From contig NZ_JANJOU010000001.1 in NCBI RefSeq assembly GCF_024594815.1, positions 1-64,000 on the forward strand: DNA of 64,000 bases, in the 5' to 3' direction. The stretch is from Roseomonas populi (lineage in GTDB: Bacteria; Pseudomonadota; Alphaproteobacteria; Acetobacterales; Acetobacteraceae). The notes under the pieces are model-generated. The model was not told where the DNA came from. It made no database searches and saw only the letters and a list, made by a program, of their open reading frames with translations. Both the position numbers and the translations under genes were made by a program. Shown piece after piece: positions 55,329 through 63,906 of the stretch; the stretch's first letter is position 1, and each line of letters begins with the position of its first letter.

Positions 55329-56206
55329 CAGTTGAGCAGCCCCACGCCGGTCATGGCCGCCCGGACGCGTGCCTTCGAGGCCTCGGCGATCGGCGCCATG
55401 GGCAGGCGGCAGAACTCGGTGCCCCGGCCCAACAGGCTCGCGGCGTACTTCACCGGGCCGGGCGAGGTCTCGCAGAACATGGCGTCGTGCAGCGGCGTCA
55501 GGCGGGTCTGGATGGCCTGCGCCTCCTTCACCCGGCCATCGGCCCAGGCGTCGTGCATCTCCCGCAGCAGCCGCGGGGCGACATTCGCCGTCACGCTGAT
55601 GCAGCCCACGCCGCCGGCGGCGTTGAAGGCCAAGGCCGTGTGGTCCTCGCCGGAGAGCTGGCAGAAGTCCTCGCCGCAGGCGATGCGCGTGTGCAGCGGA
55701 CGAGTCAGGTTCGCCGTCGCGTCCTTCACGCCCACGATGTTCGGGTGCTGCGCCAGCCGCGCCATCGTCTCCACGCTCATGTCGATCACGCTGCGCGGGG
55801 GAATGTTGTAGATGATCACGGGGATGTCGGCGGCGTCAGCCACCGCCTTGAAGTGCAGGTACATCCCCTCCTGCGTCGGCTTGTTGTAGTAGGGCGTCAC
55901 CACCAGCACGCCGTCGGCCCCCGCCTTCTTCGCGTGCTTCGTCAGCGCCACCGCCTCCGCCGTGGAGTTGGAACCGGCGCCGGCGATCACCGGCACCTTC
56001 CCACCCGCCGCCTCGATGCACAGCTCCACCACGCGGTGGTGCTCCTCATGGGAGAGGGTCGGGCTCTCGCCGGTGGTGCCCACAGGCACCAGCCCCTGCG
56101 TTCCCTCGGCCACCTGCCAGGCAACGAGGTCCTGGAAAGCGCGCTCGTCGATCTTCCCCTCGGGCGTCATGGGCGTGATGAGGGCGACGAGCGATCCCTT
56201 GAACAT
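55328..56206 (-). CDS. dapA: 4-hydroxy-tetrahydrodipicolinate synthase
   Basis: First step of the lysine/meso-diaminopimelate branch, joining pyruvate and aspartate semialdehyde. The 292 residues have [29 protein letters not shown], the catalytic Tyr in [10 protein letters not shown], and the Schiff-base Lys in [17 protein letters not shown] lies upstream of the ATG. It is divergent from the slt gene across about 170 bp. Diaminopimelate is used in the peptidoglycan that Slt degrades. Confidence 0.97.
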   Translation of the reverse strand: MFKGSLVALITPMTPEGKIDERAFQDLVAWQVAEGTQGLVPVGTTGESPTLSHEEHHRVVELCIEAAGGKVPVIAGAGSNSTAEAVALTKHAKKAGADGVLVVTPYYNKPTQEGMYLHFKAVADAADIPVIIYNIPPRSVIDMSVETMARLAQHPNIVGVKDATANLTRPLHTRIACGEDFCQLSGEDHTALAFNAAGGVGCISVTANVAPRLLREMHDAWADGRVKEAQAIQTRLTPLHDAMFCETSPGPVKYAASLLGRGTEFCRLPMAPIAEASKARVRAAMTGVGLLN

Positions 56207-56377
56207 GGGGCGTTTCCTGGCTGGCGGGGCGGCGGGGAAGGCTTGATGTGGGGTGCCGGCGCCCCGCGCGCCAGCATTCCCTTCCGATACAGGGCGCCCC
56301 CGCCGGGAACAAGGCCTGCCCAAAGCCCCACCCGCTGGGCGCGACAGGGGCCGCCGGACAGGTTAGAAGCGACGCCG

Positions 56378-58342
56378 ATGCGCATTCCGGTCCGCCCGGC
56401 GGTCGCCGCCCTCCTCGCCCTCGCCGTCACGGCGGGCTCCGCCGCCGCCCAGCCCTGGGCGACCGAAGCGCAGAGAACCGCCGGCCGCGCCGCGCTGGGC
56501 CTCGCCAATGGCGGGCGCTACGCGGCGGCCGAAGCCGCCGCCGCCCAGGCCGACCCGCTGGTGCGGAAGATCGCCCTCTGGCTGCGACTGCAGGCGCGGG
56601 GCCAGGGCAGCTCGGCCGAGCTGGTGGAATGGATGGCCGCCAACCCGGACTGGCCCCTTCCCAACACCATGAATCGCCGGGCGGAGGAGGCGCTGGCCGC
56701 CGATCCGGACGATTCCCGCGCCCTGGCCCACTTCTCCCGCTTTCCCGCCACGACGCTGGACGGCGCCCAGCGCCACGCCGACGCCCTGACCCGCGCCGGA
56801 GACACGGCGGGGGCGGCCACCGTAATCCGCGGCGCCTGGACCTCCGGCCTCGGGGACGCGGCCGCCGAGAGCGGCTTCGCCGAGCGCAACGCCGCCCTGC
56901 TGACGGCGGAGGACCGCTGGCGGCGCTTCGACCGTGCCTTCCTCTCTCTCGACACCGGCGACGCCGCCCGGGCCGCGGCCTGGCTGGACCCGTCCCGCCG
57001 GGGTGTGGCCGATGCGCGCTTGGCCGTGGCCGCCGGCACGGCCCAGCCCGTGACCACCGGGGACGATCTCGGCATCCTCGCCGCCAGCGCCCGCGCGCTG
57101 CGCCGGGCGGACCGCGACGCGGAGGCCGCCGCCGCCTGGGCCGCCGCCGCCCCGCTCCAGCGCGACCTGCCGCCGGGTGCGGCGAAGGGGATCTGGACGG
57201 AGCGCCAGGTCCTCGCGCGCAAGCTCGTGCGGCTGGGGCAGGACCGGCTGGCCTACGAGGTCGCCGCCCGGCACGGCCAGACGGAGGGCGAACCGCGGTC
57301 CGAGGCGGAGTTCCTGGCCGGCTGGATCCTCCTGCGCCGGCTGAACGATCCGCTGGGGGCCGCCCGCCACTTCGCCCTGCTGGGCGATAACAGCGCCAGC
57401 ATTATCACCCGCGCCCGCTCCGCCTACTGGGAGGGACGCGCGCTGGACGGCAAGGATGCCGCCCGGTCCCGCGCGCGATATGGGGAGGCGGCGACCCTCG
57501 GCACCGCCTTCTACGGGCAGCTCGCCGCGCTGGCGCTGGGCGAGGACGAGCCGCGCATCGCCGCCCGCATCCGCGCCATCGTTCCGCCGCAGCCCAGCGA
57601 GGAGGCGCGCCGCCTGTTCCAGGGCCGGGAGCTGGCGGCGGCGGCCTCGGCCCTGGCCGATCTCGGGGATTACCGCCGCGCCCGCATTTTCCTGCTGCGG
57701 ATGGAGGAACTCTCCCCGGATGCCGCTGACCGGGTGCTGATCGCGCGCCACGGCATGGCGATGGGGCGGCCGGACTTCGCCGTCTGGATCGCCCGCCGGG
57801 CCGGAGCCGACGGCGTGATGCTGCTGCCGGAGGGCTGGCCCTCCCCCTACCCCGCCCCTCCCGGCGGGCTGGAGCCCGCGATCGCCAACGCCATCGCCCG
57901 GCAGGAAAGCAACTTCGATACGGAGGCCGTCTCCGGCGCCAATGCGCGCGGGCTGATGCAGCTCCTGCCCGCCACCGCGGCCGGGGTGGCCCGCAAGCTC
58001 GGGATCCCTCATCAGGTCGGGTGGCTCACCTCCGATCCCGCCCACAATATCCGGCTGGGGTCCCAGTACCTGTCGGACCAGCTGGCGCGGTTCGGCGGCA
58101 ACCTGGCCTTGGCGGCCGCGGCCTACAATGCGGGCCCGGGGCGGGTGCAGGAATGGCTGGGCACCTACGGCACCCCGGGCGAGGGTGGGACCGACGTGAT
58201 CGACTGGATCGAGCTGATCCCCTTCGCCGAGACGCGGAACTACGTGCAGCGGGTGGTGGAGAACGCGGTGGTCTATCGGGCGCAGGATTCGGCGGCCTCT
58301 TCGCTGCCCCACCCGCTCAAGCCCTGGATGACCGGGCCATGA
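56378..58342 (+). CDS. Soluble lytic murein transglycosylase (Slt family)
   Basis: Periplasmic enzyme cleaving the glycan strand of peptidoglycan. A signal peptide (to AGSAAAQPWA) is followed by a long alpha-helical superhelix rich in Ala/Arg (about 30-480). The C-terminal lysozyme-like domain has the catalytic Glu in AIARQESNFDTEAVSGANA and the motifs GLMQLLPATA, AYNAGPGRV and FAETRNYVQRV. Length (654) fits the Slt70 type. Its stop overlaps the next start as ATGA; it leads a chain of four coupled genes. Confidence 0.92.
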   Translation: MRIPVRPAVAALLALAVTAGSAAAQPWATEAQRTAGRAALGLANGGRYAAAEAAAAQADPLVRKIALWLRLQARGQGSSAELVEWMAANPDWPLPNTMNRRAEEALAADPDDSRALAHFSRFPATTLDGAQRHADALTRAGDTAGAATVIRGAWTSGLGDAAAESGFAERNAALLTAEDRWRRFDRAFLSLDTGDAARAAAWLDPSRRGVADARLAVAAGTAQPVTTGDDLGILAASARALRRADRDAEAAAAWAAAAPLQRDLPPGAAKGIWTERQVLARKLVRLGQDRLAYEVAARHGQTEGEPRSEAEFLAGWILLRRLNDPLGAARHFALLGDNSASIITRARSAYWEGRALDGKDAARSRARYGEAATLGTAFYGQLAALALGEDEPRIAARIRAIVPPQPSEEARRLFQGRELAAAASALADLGDYRRARIFLLRMEELSPDAADRVLIARHGMAMGRPDFAVWIARRAGADGVMLLPEGWPSPYPAPPGGLEPAIANAIARQESNFDTEAVSGANARGLMQLLPATAAGVARKLGIPHQVGWLTSDPAHNIRLGSQYLSDQLARFGGNLALAAAAYNAGPGRVQEWLGTYGTPGEGGTDVIDWIELIPFAETRNYVQRVVENAVVYRAQDSAASSLPHPLKPWMTGP

Positions 58343-59196
58343 GCGCGGTGATGGCACCAAGGGAGCGCAGGGTCGCCGCGCGCGACGGATTGTTGCTGCA
58401 CGCGCTGGACTGGCCGGGGGATGAGGGCCGCACGCCCCTGCTCTGCCTCAGCGGCATCCTCCGCACCGCCCACGACTACGACCGCTTCGCCGCGCGCCAT
58501 GCCGGCCGGCGCCGCGTGGTGGCCCTGGACTACATGGGCCATGGCGAGAGCGCCCGCGCCGGGGATATCGGCCGCTACCGGCCGGAGCGGGCGGTGAACG
58601 ACGTGCTGGATGCCTGCGCCGCGCTGCACCTGCCCCGCGCCGTGGTGGTCGGCACCTCCTTCGGCGGGATCATGGCCATGATCCTCTCCGTGCTTCGCCC
58701 CACCCTGCTTCGCGGCGTGGTGCTGAACGACATCGGGCCGGTGATCGATCCGCTCGGCCTCGCGCTGGCGGGCAACTTCGCCGGGCACGACCCCGGCCTC
58801 CCCGGGATCGACGACGCGGTGGCCTATCTCCGCACCATCATGCCCCGCCTGCCCCTGGCCGATGACGAGGCGTGGCGTCACTTCGCCGGCCTCACCTATG
58901 CCCGCGGCGAGGACGGGCTGCTGCATCCCCGCTGGGACACGCGGATCGCGGAGGCGATGGAGGCCGGCGCCGCCCCGCCGGATCTCGGCCCCGTCTTCCG
59001 CGGCCTCCGCCCCATCCCCGCGATGCTCGTCTGGGGCGAGAGGAGCGAGTTCCTGGCCGCCGACACGGTGCGCGCCATGGTGCGGGAGAAGCCGGACCTC
59101 GAGCTCATCACCCTGCCCGGCGCCGGCCACGCCCCGACGTTGGAGGAGCCGGAGCTGGTGGGCCCGGTCGACGAGTTCCTGGACCGCATCCCCTGA
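58339..59196 (+). CDS. Alpha/beta hydrolase
   Basis: A 285-residue cytoplasmic hydrolase: LCLSGILRTAHDYDRFA, LDYMGHGESARA, nucleophile elbow VVGTSFGGIMA, LNDIGPVIDP, Asp in VWGERSEFLA and His in GAGHAPTLEEP. It resembles the hydrolase at 16.8-17.7 kb over its length, so both belong to one subfamily. Coupled by four-base overlap to slt and by TGATG to pgpA. The substrate is unknown. Confidence 0.87.
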   Translation: MSAVMAPRERRVAARDGLLLHALDWPGDEGRTPLLCLSGILRTAHDYDRFAARHAGRRRVVALDYMGHGESARAGDIGRYRPERAVNDVLDACAALHLPRAVVVGTSFGGIMAMILSVLRPTLLRGVVLNDIGPVIDPLGLALAGNFAGHDPGLPGIDDAVAYLRTIMPRLPLADDEAWRHFAGLTYARGEDGLLHPRWDTRIAEAMEAGAAPPDLGPVFRGLRPIPAMLVWGERSEFLAADTVRAMVREKPDLELITLPGAGHAPTLEEPELVGPVDEFLDRIP

Positions 59197-59636
59197 TGTC
59201 TCCCGCGATGATGGTGGCCAGCCTGTGCGGCATCGGGCGACTGCGGCCGGCGCCGGGCACCTGGGGCTCGGCCGTGGTGCTTCCCGCCGCGCTGCTGGGG
59301 CCGGGCCCGTGCCTGGCGCTGGGGATCGCCTTCTCCCTCGCCGGCCTCTGGGCCGTCTCCCGCCTGCCGGAAGCGCGGGAAGACCCGGGCTGGGTAGTGG
59401 CGGACGAGGCGGCCGGGCAGTGCCTGGCGCTCGCGGCGCTGCCGGCCGGCGCCTCGCTCTGGTGGGTGCTGCTGGCCTTTGCGCTGTTCCGGGCCGCCGA
59501 TATCGTGAAGCCCGGCCCGGTCGGCTGGGCCGATCGCCGCGGGGGGGTGCTCGGCGTGATGCTGGACGACGTGCTGGCCGGGATCCTGGCCGCGGCGGTG
59601 CTGGGTCTGCTTCGCTCGCTCGGGGGATTCGCCTGA
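59196..59636 (+). CDS. pgpA: Phosphatidylglycerophosphatase A
   Basis: Removes phosphate from phosphatidylglycerophosphate in the inner membrane to make phosphatidylglycerol. The 146 residues begin with the family segment GIGRLRPAPGTWGS, and continue with VVADEAAGQCLAL, FALFRAADIVKPGPVGWADR and GVMLDDVLAGILAA; three hydrophobic segments are visible. The start and stop are both shared with neighbours (TGATG overlaps). Confidence 0.95.
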   Translation: MSPAMMVASLCGIGRLRPAPGTWGSAVVLPAALLGPGPCLALGIAFSLAGLWAVSRLPEAREDPGWVVADEAAGQCLALAALPAGASLWWVLLAFALFRAADIVKPGPVGWADRRGGVLGVMLDDVLAGILAAAVLGLLRSLGGFA

Positions 59637-60163
59637 TGCTGCCCGCCACCACCATCGCCCTCGCCGCCACCCTGCTCTCCGCCCTGCGCGAGCGGGGCAT
59701 GGTCGCCGCGACGGCCGAATCCTGCACCGGCGGCCTCGTCGCGGCCGCGCTCACGGCCGTGCCCGGCTCCTCCGACGCAGTGCAGGGCGGCCTCGTCACC
59801 TATTCCAACGCGATGAAGATGCGGCTTCTCGGCGTGCCGGAAGGGGTCATCACCCGCCATGGCGCCGTCTCCGCGGAGTGCGCGCGCGCGATGGCCGAGG
59901 GCGCGCTGCGCGCCGCGGAGGCGGGGCTCGCCATCGCCACCACGGGCATCGCGGGCCCGGGCGGCGGCAGCGCGGAGAAGCCCGTGGGCCTCGTCTTCAT
60001 CGCCGTTGCATCGGGCGGCGGCGACGTGGCGGTGCGCCGCTGCCTCTTCCCTGGAGACCGCGACGCCGTGCGGGCCGCGACGGTGGAGGTGGCTTTGCAG
60101 ATGGCGCTGAGCGTGACGAGCGGGGATCGGCGTGCAAAAACCGGCGAAACCGGACAACATTAA
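59636..60163 (+). CDS. pncC: Nicotinamide-nucleotide amidohydrolase (stand-alone CinA C-terminal domain)
   Basis: Deamidates NMN in the pyridine nucleotide cycle. The 175 residues match the CinA C-terminal domain: VAATAESCTGGLVAAALTAVPGSS, GGLVTYSNAMKMRLLGV, GAVSAECARAMAEGA, and ATTGIAGPGGGSAEKPVGLVF. The N-terminal CinA domain is absent; the short form is common and not a truncation. pgpA-pncC adjacency is frequent in alphaproteobacteria. Confidence 0.95.
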   Translation: MLPATTIALAATLLSALRERGMVAATAESCTGGLVAAALTAVPGSSDAVQGGLVTYSNAMKMRLLGVPEGVITRHGAVSAECARAMAEGALRAAEAGLAIATTGIAGPGGGSAEKPVGLVFIAVASGGGDVAVRRCLFPGDRDAVRAATVEVALQMALSVTSGDRRAKTGETGQH

Positions 60164-60267
60164 TGTCACTGTTGCATCCGTCGCACTACAAACTCGGTAT
60201 GGTGGCACCGCTTGGTAGCTACGCCCGCCACACGCGAGTGGCCGCGGACAATGTAAGGGGGAAGGTG
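60164..60267 (+). other. Gap between pncC and the GNAT leader ORF
   Basis: About 100 bp with somewhat lower GC than average (for example TTGCATCCG and CTACAAACTCGG). A promoter for the GNAT gene may lie here, but I cannot assign -35/-10 elements with confidence. Confidence 0.35.
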
Positions 60268-60327
60268 ATGAGGCAGCACGCGACAGGTCCGGGTCCCGTC
60301 ACGGGACATCGAGCGCCACGCGCATGA
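60268..60327 (+). CDS. Possible 19-residue leader peptide ahead of the GNAT gene
   Basis: A short frame MRQHATGPGPVTGHRAPRA with the ribosome-binding site AAGGGGG six bases upstream, better than that of the gene behind it. Its TGA overlaps the GNAT ATG as ATGA, and the GNAT frame is different. A small hairpin (GTCCC-GTCAC-GGGAC, 60293-60307) lies inside it. The arrangement suggests translational coupling of the acetyltransferase to the leader. It could also be chance; no conservation data are available. Confidence 0.42.
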   Translation: MRQHATGPGPVTGHRAPRA

Positions 60328-60842
60328 CTCTGACTGTCCGTGCCGTCGGCCCTTCAGATGTCCAGGGGCTCGCCGCTCTGCTTTCCGAGATGCAGGCTTA
60401 TTACGGCGCCCCCGTTCCGATGGATGACGCGCTGGAGGCCGCGGGCCAGCTCTGCACCCTGCCGCCGGAGGGTTTCAATCCCCGCACCATCCTGGCGATG
60501 GACGGGGAGACGGCGATTGGCTCCTGCGTGCTGAACGTGATGCTGCCAGCGGCGGAGCTGCGCCGCTCCCTCTACATCCGGGACCTCTTCGTCTCCGCCA
60601 GGTCGCGCCGCCGGGGTGTCGGGCGCGCCCTCGTCGCGGGCGCGGCCCGGCTGGTGCGGGAGGGCGGCTTCTGCGCCCTGGACTGGACCACGGACTCGCA
60701 GAACCTGCCGGCCCGCCGCCTCTACGACAGGGCCGGCGGCCGGGTGCTCGGCCGCACCTACTACCGGATCGAGCACAACGCGCTGGGCACGCTGCTGGAC
60801 GAGGAGATCCTCGCCCTCAGCCGCGCAGCAGGCGGCGGATAG
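60324..60842 (+). CDS. GNAT-family N-acetyltransferase
   Basis: A 172-residue acetyltransferase using acetyl-CoA. The fold is seen in LTVRAVGPSDVQGLAALLSEM, the beta-4 strand YIRDLFVSARSRRRGVGRALV with the CoA-binding RRRGVGRAL, and DWTTDSQNLPARRLYDRAGG. The closest general type is diamine/aminoglycoside-like acetyltransferases; the substrate is unknown. Its own ribosome-binding site is weak and a leader frame overlaps its start. The last 26 bases overlap the convergent threonine aldolase gene. Confidence 0.88.
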   Translation: MTLTVRAVGPSDVQGLAALLSEMQAYYGAPVPMDDALEAAGQLCTLPPEGFNPRTILAMDGETAIGSCVLNVMLPAAELRRSLYIRDLFVSARSRRRGVGRALVAGAARLVREGGFCALDWTTDSQNLPARRLYDRAGGRVLGRTYYRIEHNALGTLLDEEILALSRAAGGG

Positions 60843-61881
60843 CCCCCAGCGCCTCGTCGATCATCGGCGCGGCCACGTCCAAGTGGGTGCAGGCGCGCAG
60901 GCGCCCGCCCAGGCCGCTGACCGCGATCCCCTCGCCGCGCAGCGCCGCCTGTAGCGCGGCCGGGGCCATGCCGGCGCCGGTGGGATCGAAGAAGACGAGG
61001 TTGGTGTCCGGCTCCTCCACCACCACGCCATCGATCCCGCGCAGCCCGGCGGCGAGTGCCTTCGCATTGGCGTGGTCCTCCGCCAGCCGGTCCACGTTGT
61101 GATTGAGGGCGTAGAGGCAGGCGGCCGCGCAGATGCCGGCCTGGCGCATGGAGCCGCCCAGGCGCTGCTTCCAGCGCCAGGCGCGCTCGATGAACTCGTG
61201 GGATCCGGCGAGCACGGCACCGAGCGGCGCGCCCAGGCCCTTGGTGAAGTCCAGCCACACGCTGTCGAAGCCCGCGCACATCTCGGCGGCGGGGATGCCG
61301 GAGGCCACGCAGGCATTCATCAGCCGCGCCCCGTCCATGTGGGTGGACCAGCCCTGCTCCCGCGCGATGCCCGTCAACTCCGTCAGCGTCGCCAGCGGCC
61401 AGACGGCGCCGCCGCCGATGTTGGCGGTCTGCTCGATCTCCAGCAGGGTCTGCTCCGGCGCGTGCCGCGTGCGCGGCCGGATGGCGGCGCGCAGCGTGTC
61501 GGCGTCGAACATGCCGCGCGGGCCGCGCAGCGGCTGGATCTGCACCCCGGCGATGGCGGCGTGGGTGCCCGCCTCGCTCGTCAGGATATGCGCCGTCTCG
61601 TGCGCCAGCACCTCGTCGCCGTTACGGCAGTGCACGTTGACGGCGATCACGTTGGCCATGGTGCCGGAAGGCAGGTAGACCGCCGCCTCCTTCCCCAGCA
61701 GCGCCGCCATGCGGTCGCAGAGCGCGTGGACGGTGGGGTCGTCCCCGTGCTGCTCGTCGCCAACCTCGGCCTCCATCATCGCCGCCTTCATGGCGGTGGA
61801 TGGGCGGGTCTGCGTGTCGGAGTAGAGGTTGATGCGGACGGGCGGCGCGCCAGGGGCCGGGCGCTCAGGGATCTGAACCAT
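60817..61881 (-). CDS. Low-specificity L-threonine aldolase (beta-eliminating lyase family)
   Basis: PLP enzyme splitting threonine or allo-threonine into glycine and acetaldehyde. The 354 residues contain LYSDTQTRPS, GDEQHGDDPTV, VYLPSGTMANVIAV, the Asp in HMDGARLMNA and the PLP lysine in VWLDFTKGLGAPLG. The ATG in CCATGG at the divergent junction is used. No good ribosome-binding site precedes it; longer readings lack family sequence. Confidence 0.92.
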   Translation of the reverse strand: MVQIPERPAPGAPPVRINLYSDTQTRPSTAMKAAMMEAEVGDEQHGDDPTVHALCDRMAALLGKEAAVYLPSGTMANVIAVNVHCRNGDEVLAHETAHILTSEAGTHAAIAGVQIQPLRGPRGMFDADTLRAAIRPRTRHAPEQTLLEIEQTANIGGGAVWPLATLTELTGIAREQGWSTHMDGARLMNACVASGIPAAEMCAGFDSVWLDFTKGLGAPLGAVLAGSHEFIERAWRWKQRLGGSMRQAGICAAACLYALNHNVDRLAEDHANAKALAAGLRGIDGVVVEEPDTNLVFFDPTGAGMAPAALQAALRGEGIAVSGLGGRLRACTHLDVAAPMIDEALGAIRRLLRG

Positions 61882-61948
61882 GGGGCAGAGCTTGCCAGCG
61901 CGCGCGCGATATGGCCAGGACGGGCCCTGTACTGACGGGGGATCGGAC

Positions 61949-63430
61949 TTGGCCGGGAATGCGGATGCCTCGGCGCGTCTCCGGCTCGTCCTGCCCATCG
62001 CGCTCGGCCTCTCCGTGCTGGCAGCGGCCGCGCTGGTCTTCCGCTACGGCCACTACCCTTCAGCCGCCGATTCCTGGTCCTACGGCTTCTACGCCTTCCG
62101 GTTCCGCATGCACGGGCCGCTCCACGACTTCGGTACCGTGCGGACTTACGGCTATCCGCTGCTCCTGCTGCCCCTCACCTTCCTCTCGGGCTACGAGCCC
62201 GCGCGGCTCGCCGCCATCGCGGGAAGCGTGCAGTACGCGCTCTACGTGGCCGCCTGCCTCTGGCTTGCCGCGGGGCTCCGCCGCACCTCGCCGCGATGGG
62301 CGCTGGCCACCGCCCTTGCACTGCTGCTCGGGCCGCTCGGGCTGGCGCTCGTTACCGATGTCCTGACGGAGGCGCCTTCCCTCATCGTCACCGTGCTGCT
62401 CGCCGGGTTAGCGGTGCGCCTGGACGGCCCCTACGCCGCGGGGCGGACAGAGGCGGCCCTTGTGATCGGGGGCGCGCTGGCGGGCTTCGCCCTGATGGTG
62501 CGCCCGGCGAACCTGCCGCTTCTCCTCGCGTGGAACGGCGCGGTCGGGCTGGGGCTGCTTCTCGCTCCCGGCTGGGCGGCCCATCGCGGGCGGCTGCTCG
62601 CGGCCACCATCAGCGGCGGGCTTTTCGGCGCCGCGAGCTGGCTACCGCAGTTCCTTTACAACTGGCATGTGCTGGGGGAGCCGGGCGTACTGCCAGCCTG
62701 CCGGCTCGGCGGCTTTCAGGTGACCTTCGGCGCGCTCGTCTGGAAGTACGATACGGTCATGGGGCTGGGTGCGGCCGCGGGCGGTTGGTACACGCCGAAC
62801 CCGCTCTTCTCCGGGCATCTGGAAGCGGGAGAGGGCTGGGCCTGGTACTTCGCCCACCCCTTCAGGGCAGCGGCGACGATGCTGGCACACCTGTTCCTCT
62901 CCTTCGATGTTCGGAGCCCCTTCGTGTACCTCTACGACCGGCTGCCCTGGTACGGGCCCCTGGTTCGCCCCCTCTACTGGGCCGCGACCGTGCTGGCCGC
63001 GTTCCGCATCGCAGGCTTGGCGGGCCACGCCATCCGGGAGAGGCGGTGGTCCGTCACGCCAGCCTTCCTGTCTATGGCCTGCGGGGCCATCCTGGCGATC
63101 AACGCGATCTCGGCGATCGAGACCCGGTTCAACGCCATCCCGCTCGCCGTGGCGATGGTGGTCGCGGCGGAGGCATTGCTGGCGCTCCACGAGGGGCACC
63201 TGCGCTGGGGCTGGGGCCGCTGGGGCGCCATCGCGGCCCTGGCCCTGCTGTTGACGGGCGCGGGGAGTTGGGTGGAGCGGACGGGCAGCGCCAGCCTGCC
63301 CCCCGCCTCCAGCTTCAACCTGCCCCGAAGCCTGCGCTGCGTCCTGACCGCGGAGTCGGAGCAGATGGGCGACCCGGAGGTGATGCGCCGCCACGACGAG
63401 GAGATGGCCGCCCGGCGCGCGACGCCGTAG
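61949..63430 (+). CDS. Polytopic membrane protein, glycosyltransferase-like (ArnT/PMT type)
   Basis: A 493-residue inner-membrane protein with about ten hydrophobic segments. The first periplasmic loop carries YPSAADSWSYGFYAFRFR, which recalls the acidic loop of GT-C lipid-linked sugar transferases. Later loops have WLPQFLYNW, VFRS-like VRSPFVYLYDRLPWYGPL and ETRFNAIPLAVA. The polar C-terminus ends in MRRHDEEMAARR. A TTG with GGGGG eight bases upstream is chosen as start; an ATG at 61880 would overlap the threonine aldolase start. The donor and acceptor are unknown. Confidence 0.78.
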   Translation: MAGNADASARLRLVLPIALGLSVLAAAALVFRYGHYPSAADSWSYGFYAFRFRMHGPLHDFGTVRTYGYPLLLLPLTFLSGYEPARLAAIAGSVQYALYVAACLWLAAGLRRTSPRWALATALALLLGPLGLALVTDVLTEAPSLIVTVLLAGLAVRLDGPYAAGRTEAALVIGGALAGFALMVRPANLPLLLAWNGAVGLGLLLAPGWAAHRGRLLAATISGGLFGAASWLPQFLYNWHVLGEPGVLPACRLGGFQVTFGALVWKYDTVMGLGAAAGGWYTPNPLFSGHLEAGEGWAWYFAHPFRAAATMLAHLFLSFDVRSPFVYLYDRLPWYGPLVRPLYWAATVLAAFRIAGLAGHAIRERRWSVTPAFLSMACGAILAINAISAIETRFNAIPLAVAMVVAAEALLALHEGHLRWGWGRWGAIAALALLLTGAGSWVERTGSASLPPASSFNLPRSLRCVLTAESEQMGDPEVMRRHDEEMAARRATP

Positions 63431-63437
63431 CGAGCCT

Positions 63438-63905
63438 TCAGGAGGTGGCGTTCGCCGGGCGCCCGCCCGGCCTCTCCCGCCGGTAGAGCATCATCGCCCG
63501 CCGTTCGAAGGCGCGGACCATCAGCCGCACCGCCTCGTTGAACACGGTGCCGATCACCGCCTGAAGAAGGCGGGACTTGAACTCGAAGTCCACGAAGAAC
63601 TTCACCTCGCAGCCGCCCTCGACGGGGGAGAAGTTCCAGTGATTGTTCAGGTAGCGGAAGGGGCCGGTCAGGTACTCCACGTGCACGTGGCGCGGCCGGT
63701 CCAGCGTCACCCGGCTGCGGAAGGTCTCGCGGAACATCTTGAAGCCGATCGTGAGGTCCGCGATCAGCTCATTCTCCGTCTTGGACACAACCTGGGCGCC
63801 GACGCACCAGGGCAGGAACTCCGGGTAGCGGCGCACATCGGCCACAAGGTCGAACATCTGCTCCGGCGTGTAGGGCAGACGCTTGGTCTCGGCATGGGTG
63901 GGCAT
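63438..63905 (-). CDS. COQ10/RatA-family START-domain protein
   Basis: A 155-residue protein of the polyketide-cyclase/START fold: LPYTPEQMFDLVADVRRYPEFLPWC, IGFKMFRETFRSRV, GPFRYLNNHWNF and VFNEAVRLMVRAFERRA. In alphaproteobacteria these proteins are thought to bind ubiquinone like mitochondrial Coq10; the RatA toxin name comes from an E. coli homologue and is not implied here. It sits one base after lipA on the same strand, a common pair. Confidence 0.92.
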   Translation of the reverse strand: MPTHAETKRLPYTPEQMFDLVADVRRYPEFLPWCVGAQVVSKTENELIADLTIGFKMFRETFRSRVTLDRPRHVHVEYLTGPFRYLNNHWNFSPVEGGCEVKFFVDFEFKSRLLQAVIGTVFNEAVRLMVRAFERRAMMLYRRERPGGRPANATS

Positions 63906-63906
63906 C

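Noticed and set aside
54843..56377. tmRNA gene (ssrA) near smpB
   Set aside because: No tRNA-Ala-like ends or tag-coding frame could be seen in the gaps around smpB, dapA and slt.
59636..60163. CinA pseudogene lacking its N-terminal half
   Set aside because: Stand-alone PncC of this length is a normal enzyme form, the motifs are intact and the start is coupled to pgpA.
60817..60842. Convergent overlap of the GNAT and threonine aldolase genes
   Set aside because: A 26-bp tail overlap is common in compact genomes and both proteins end normally.
63438..63905. RatA-type toxin of a toxin-antitoxin system
   Set aside because: There is no adjacent antitoxin gene and the location beside lipA is the conserved housekeeping place of COQ10-like ubiquinone-binding proteins.
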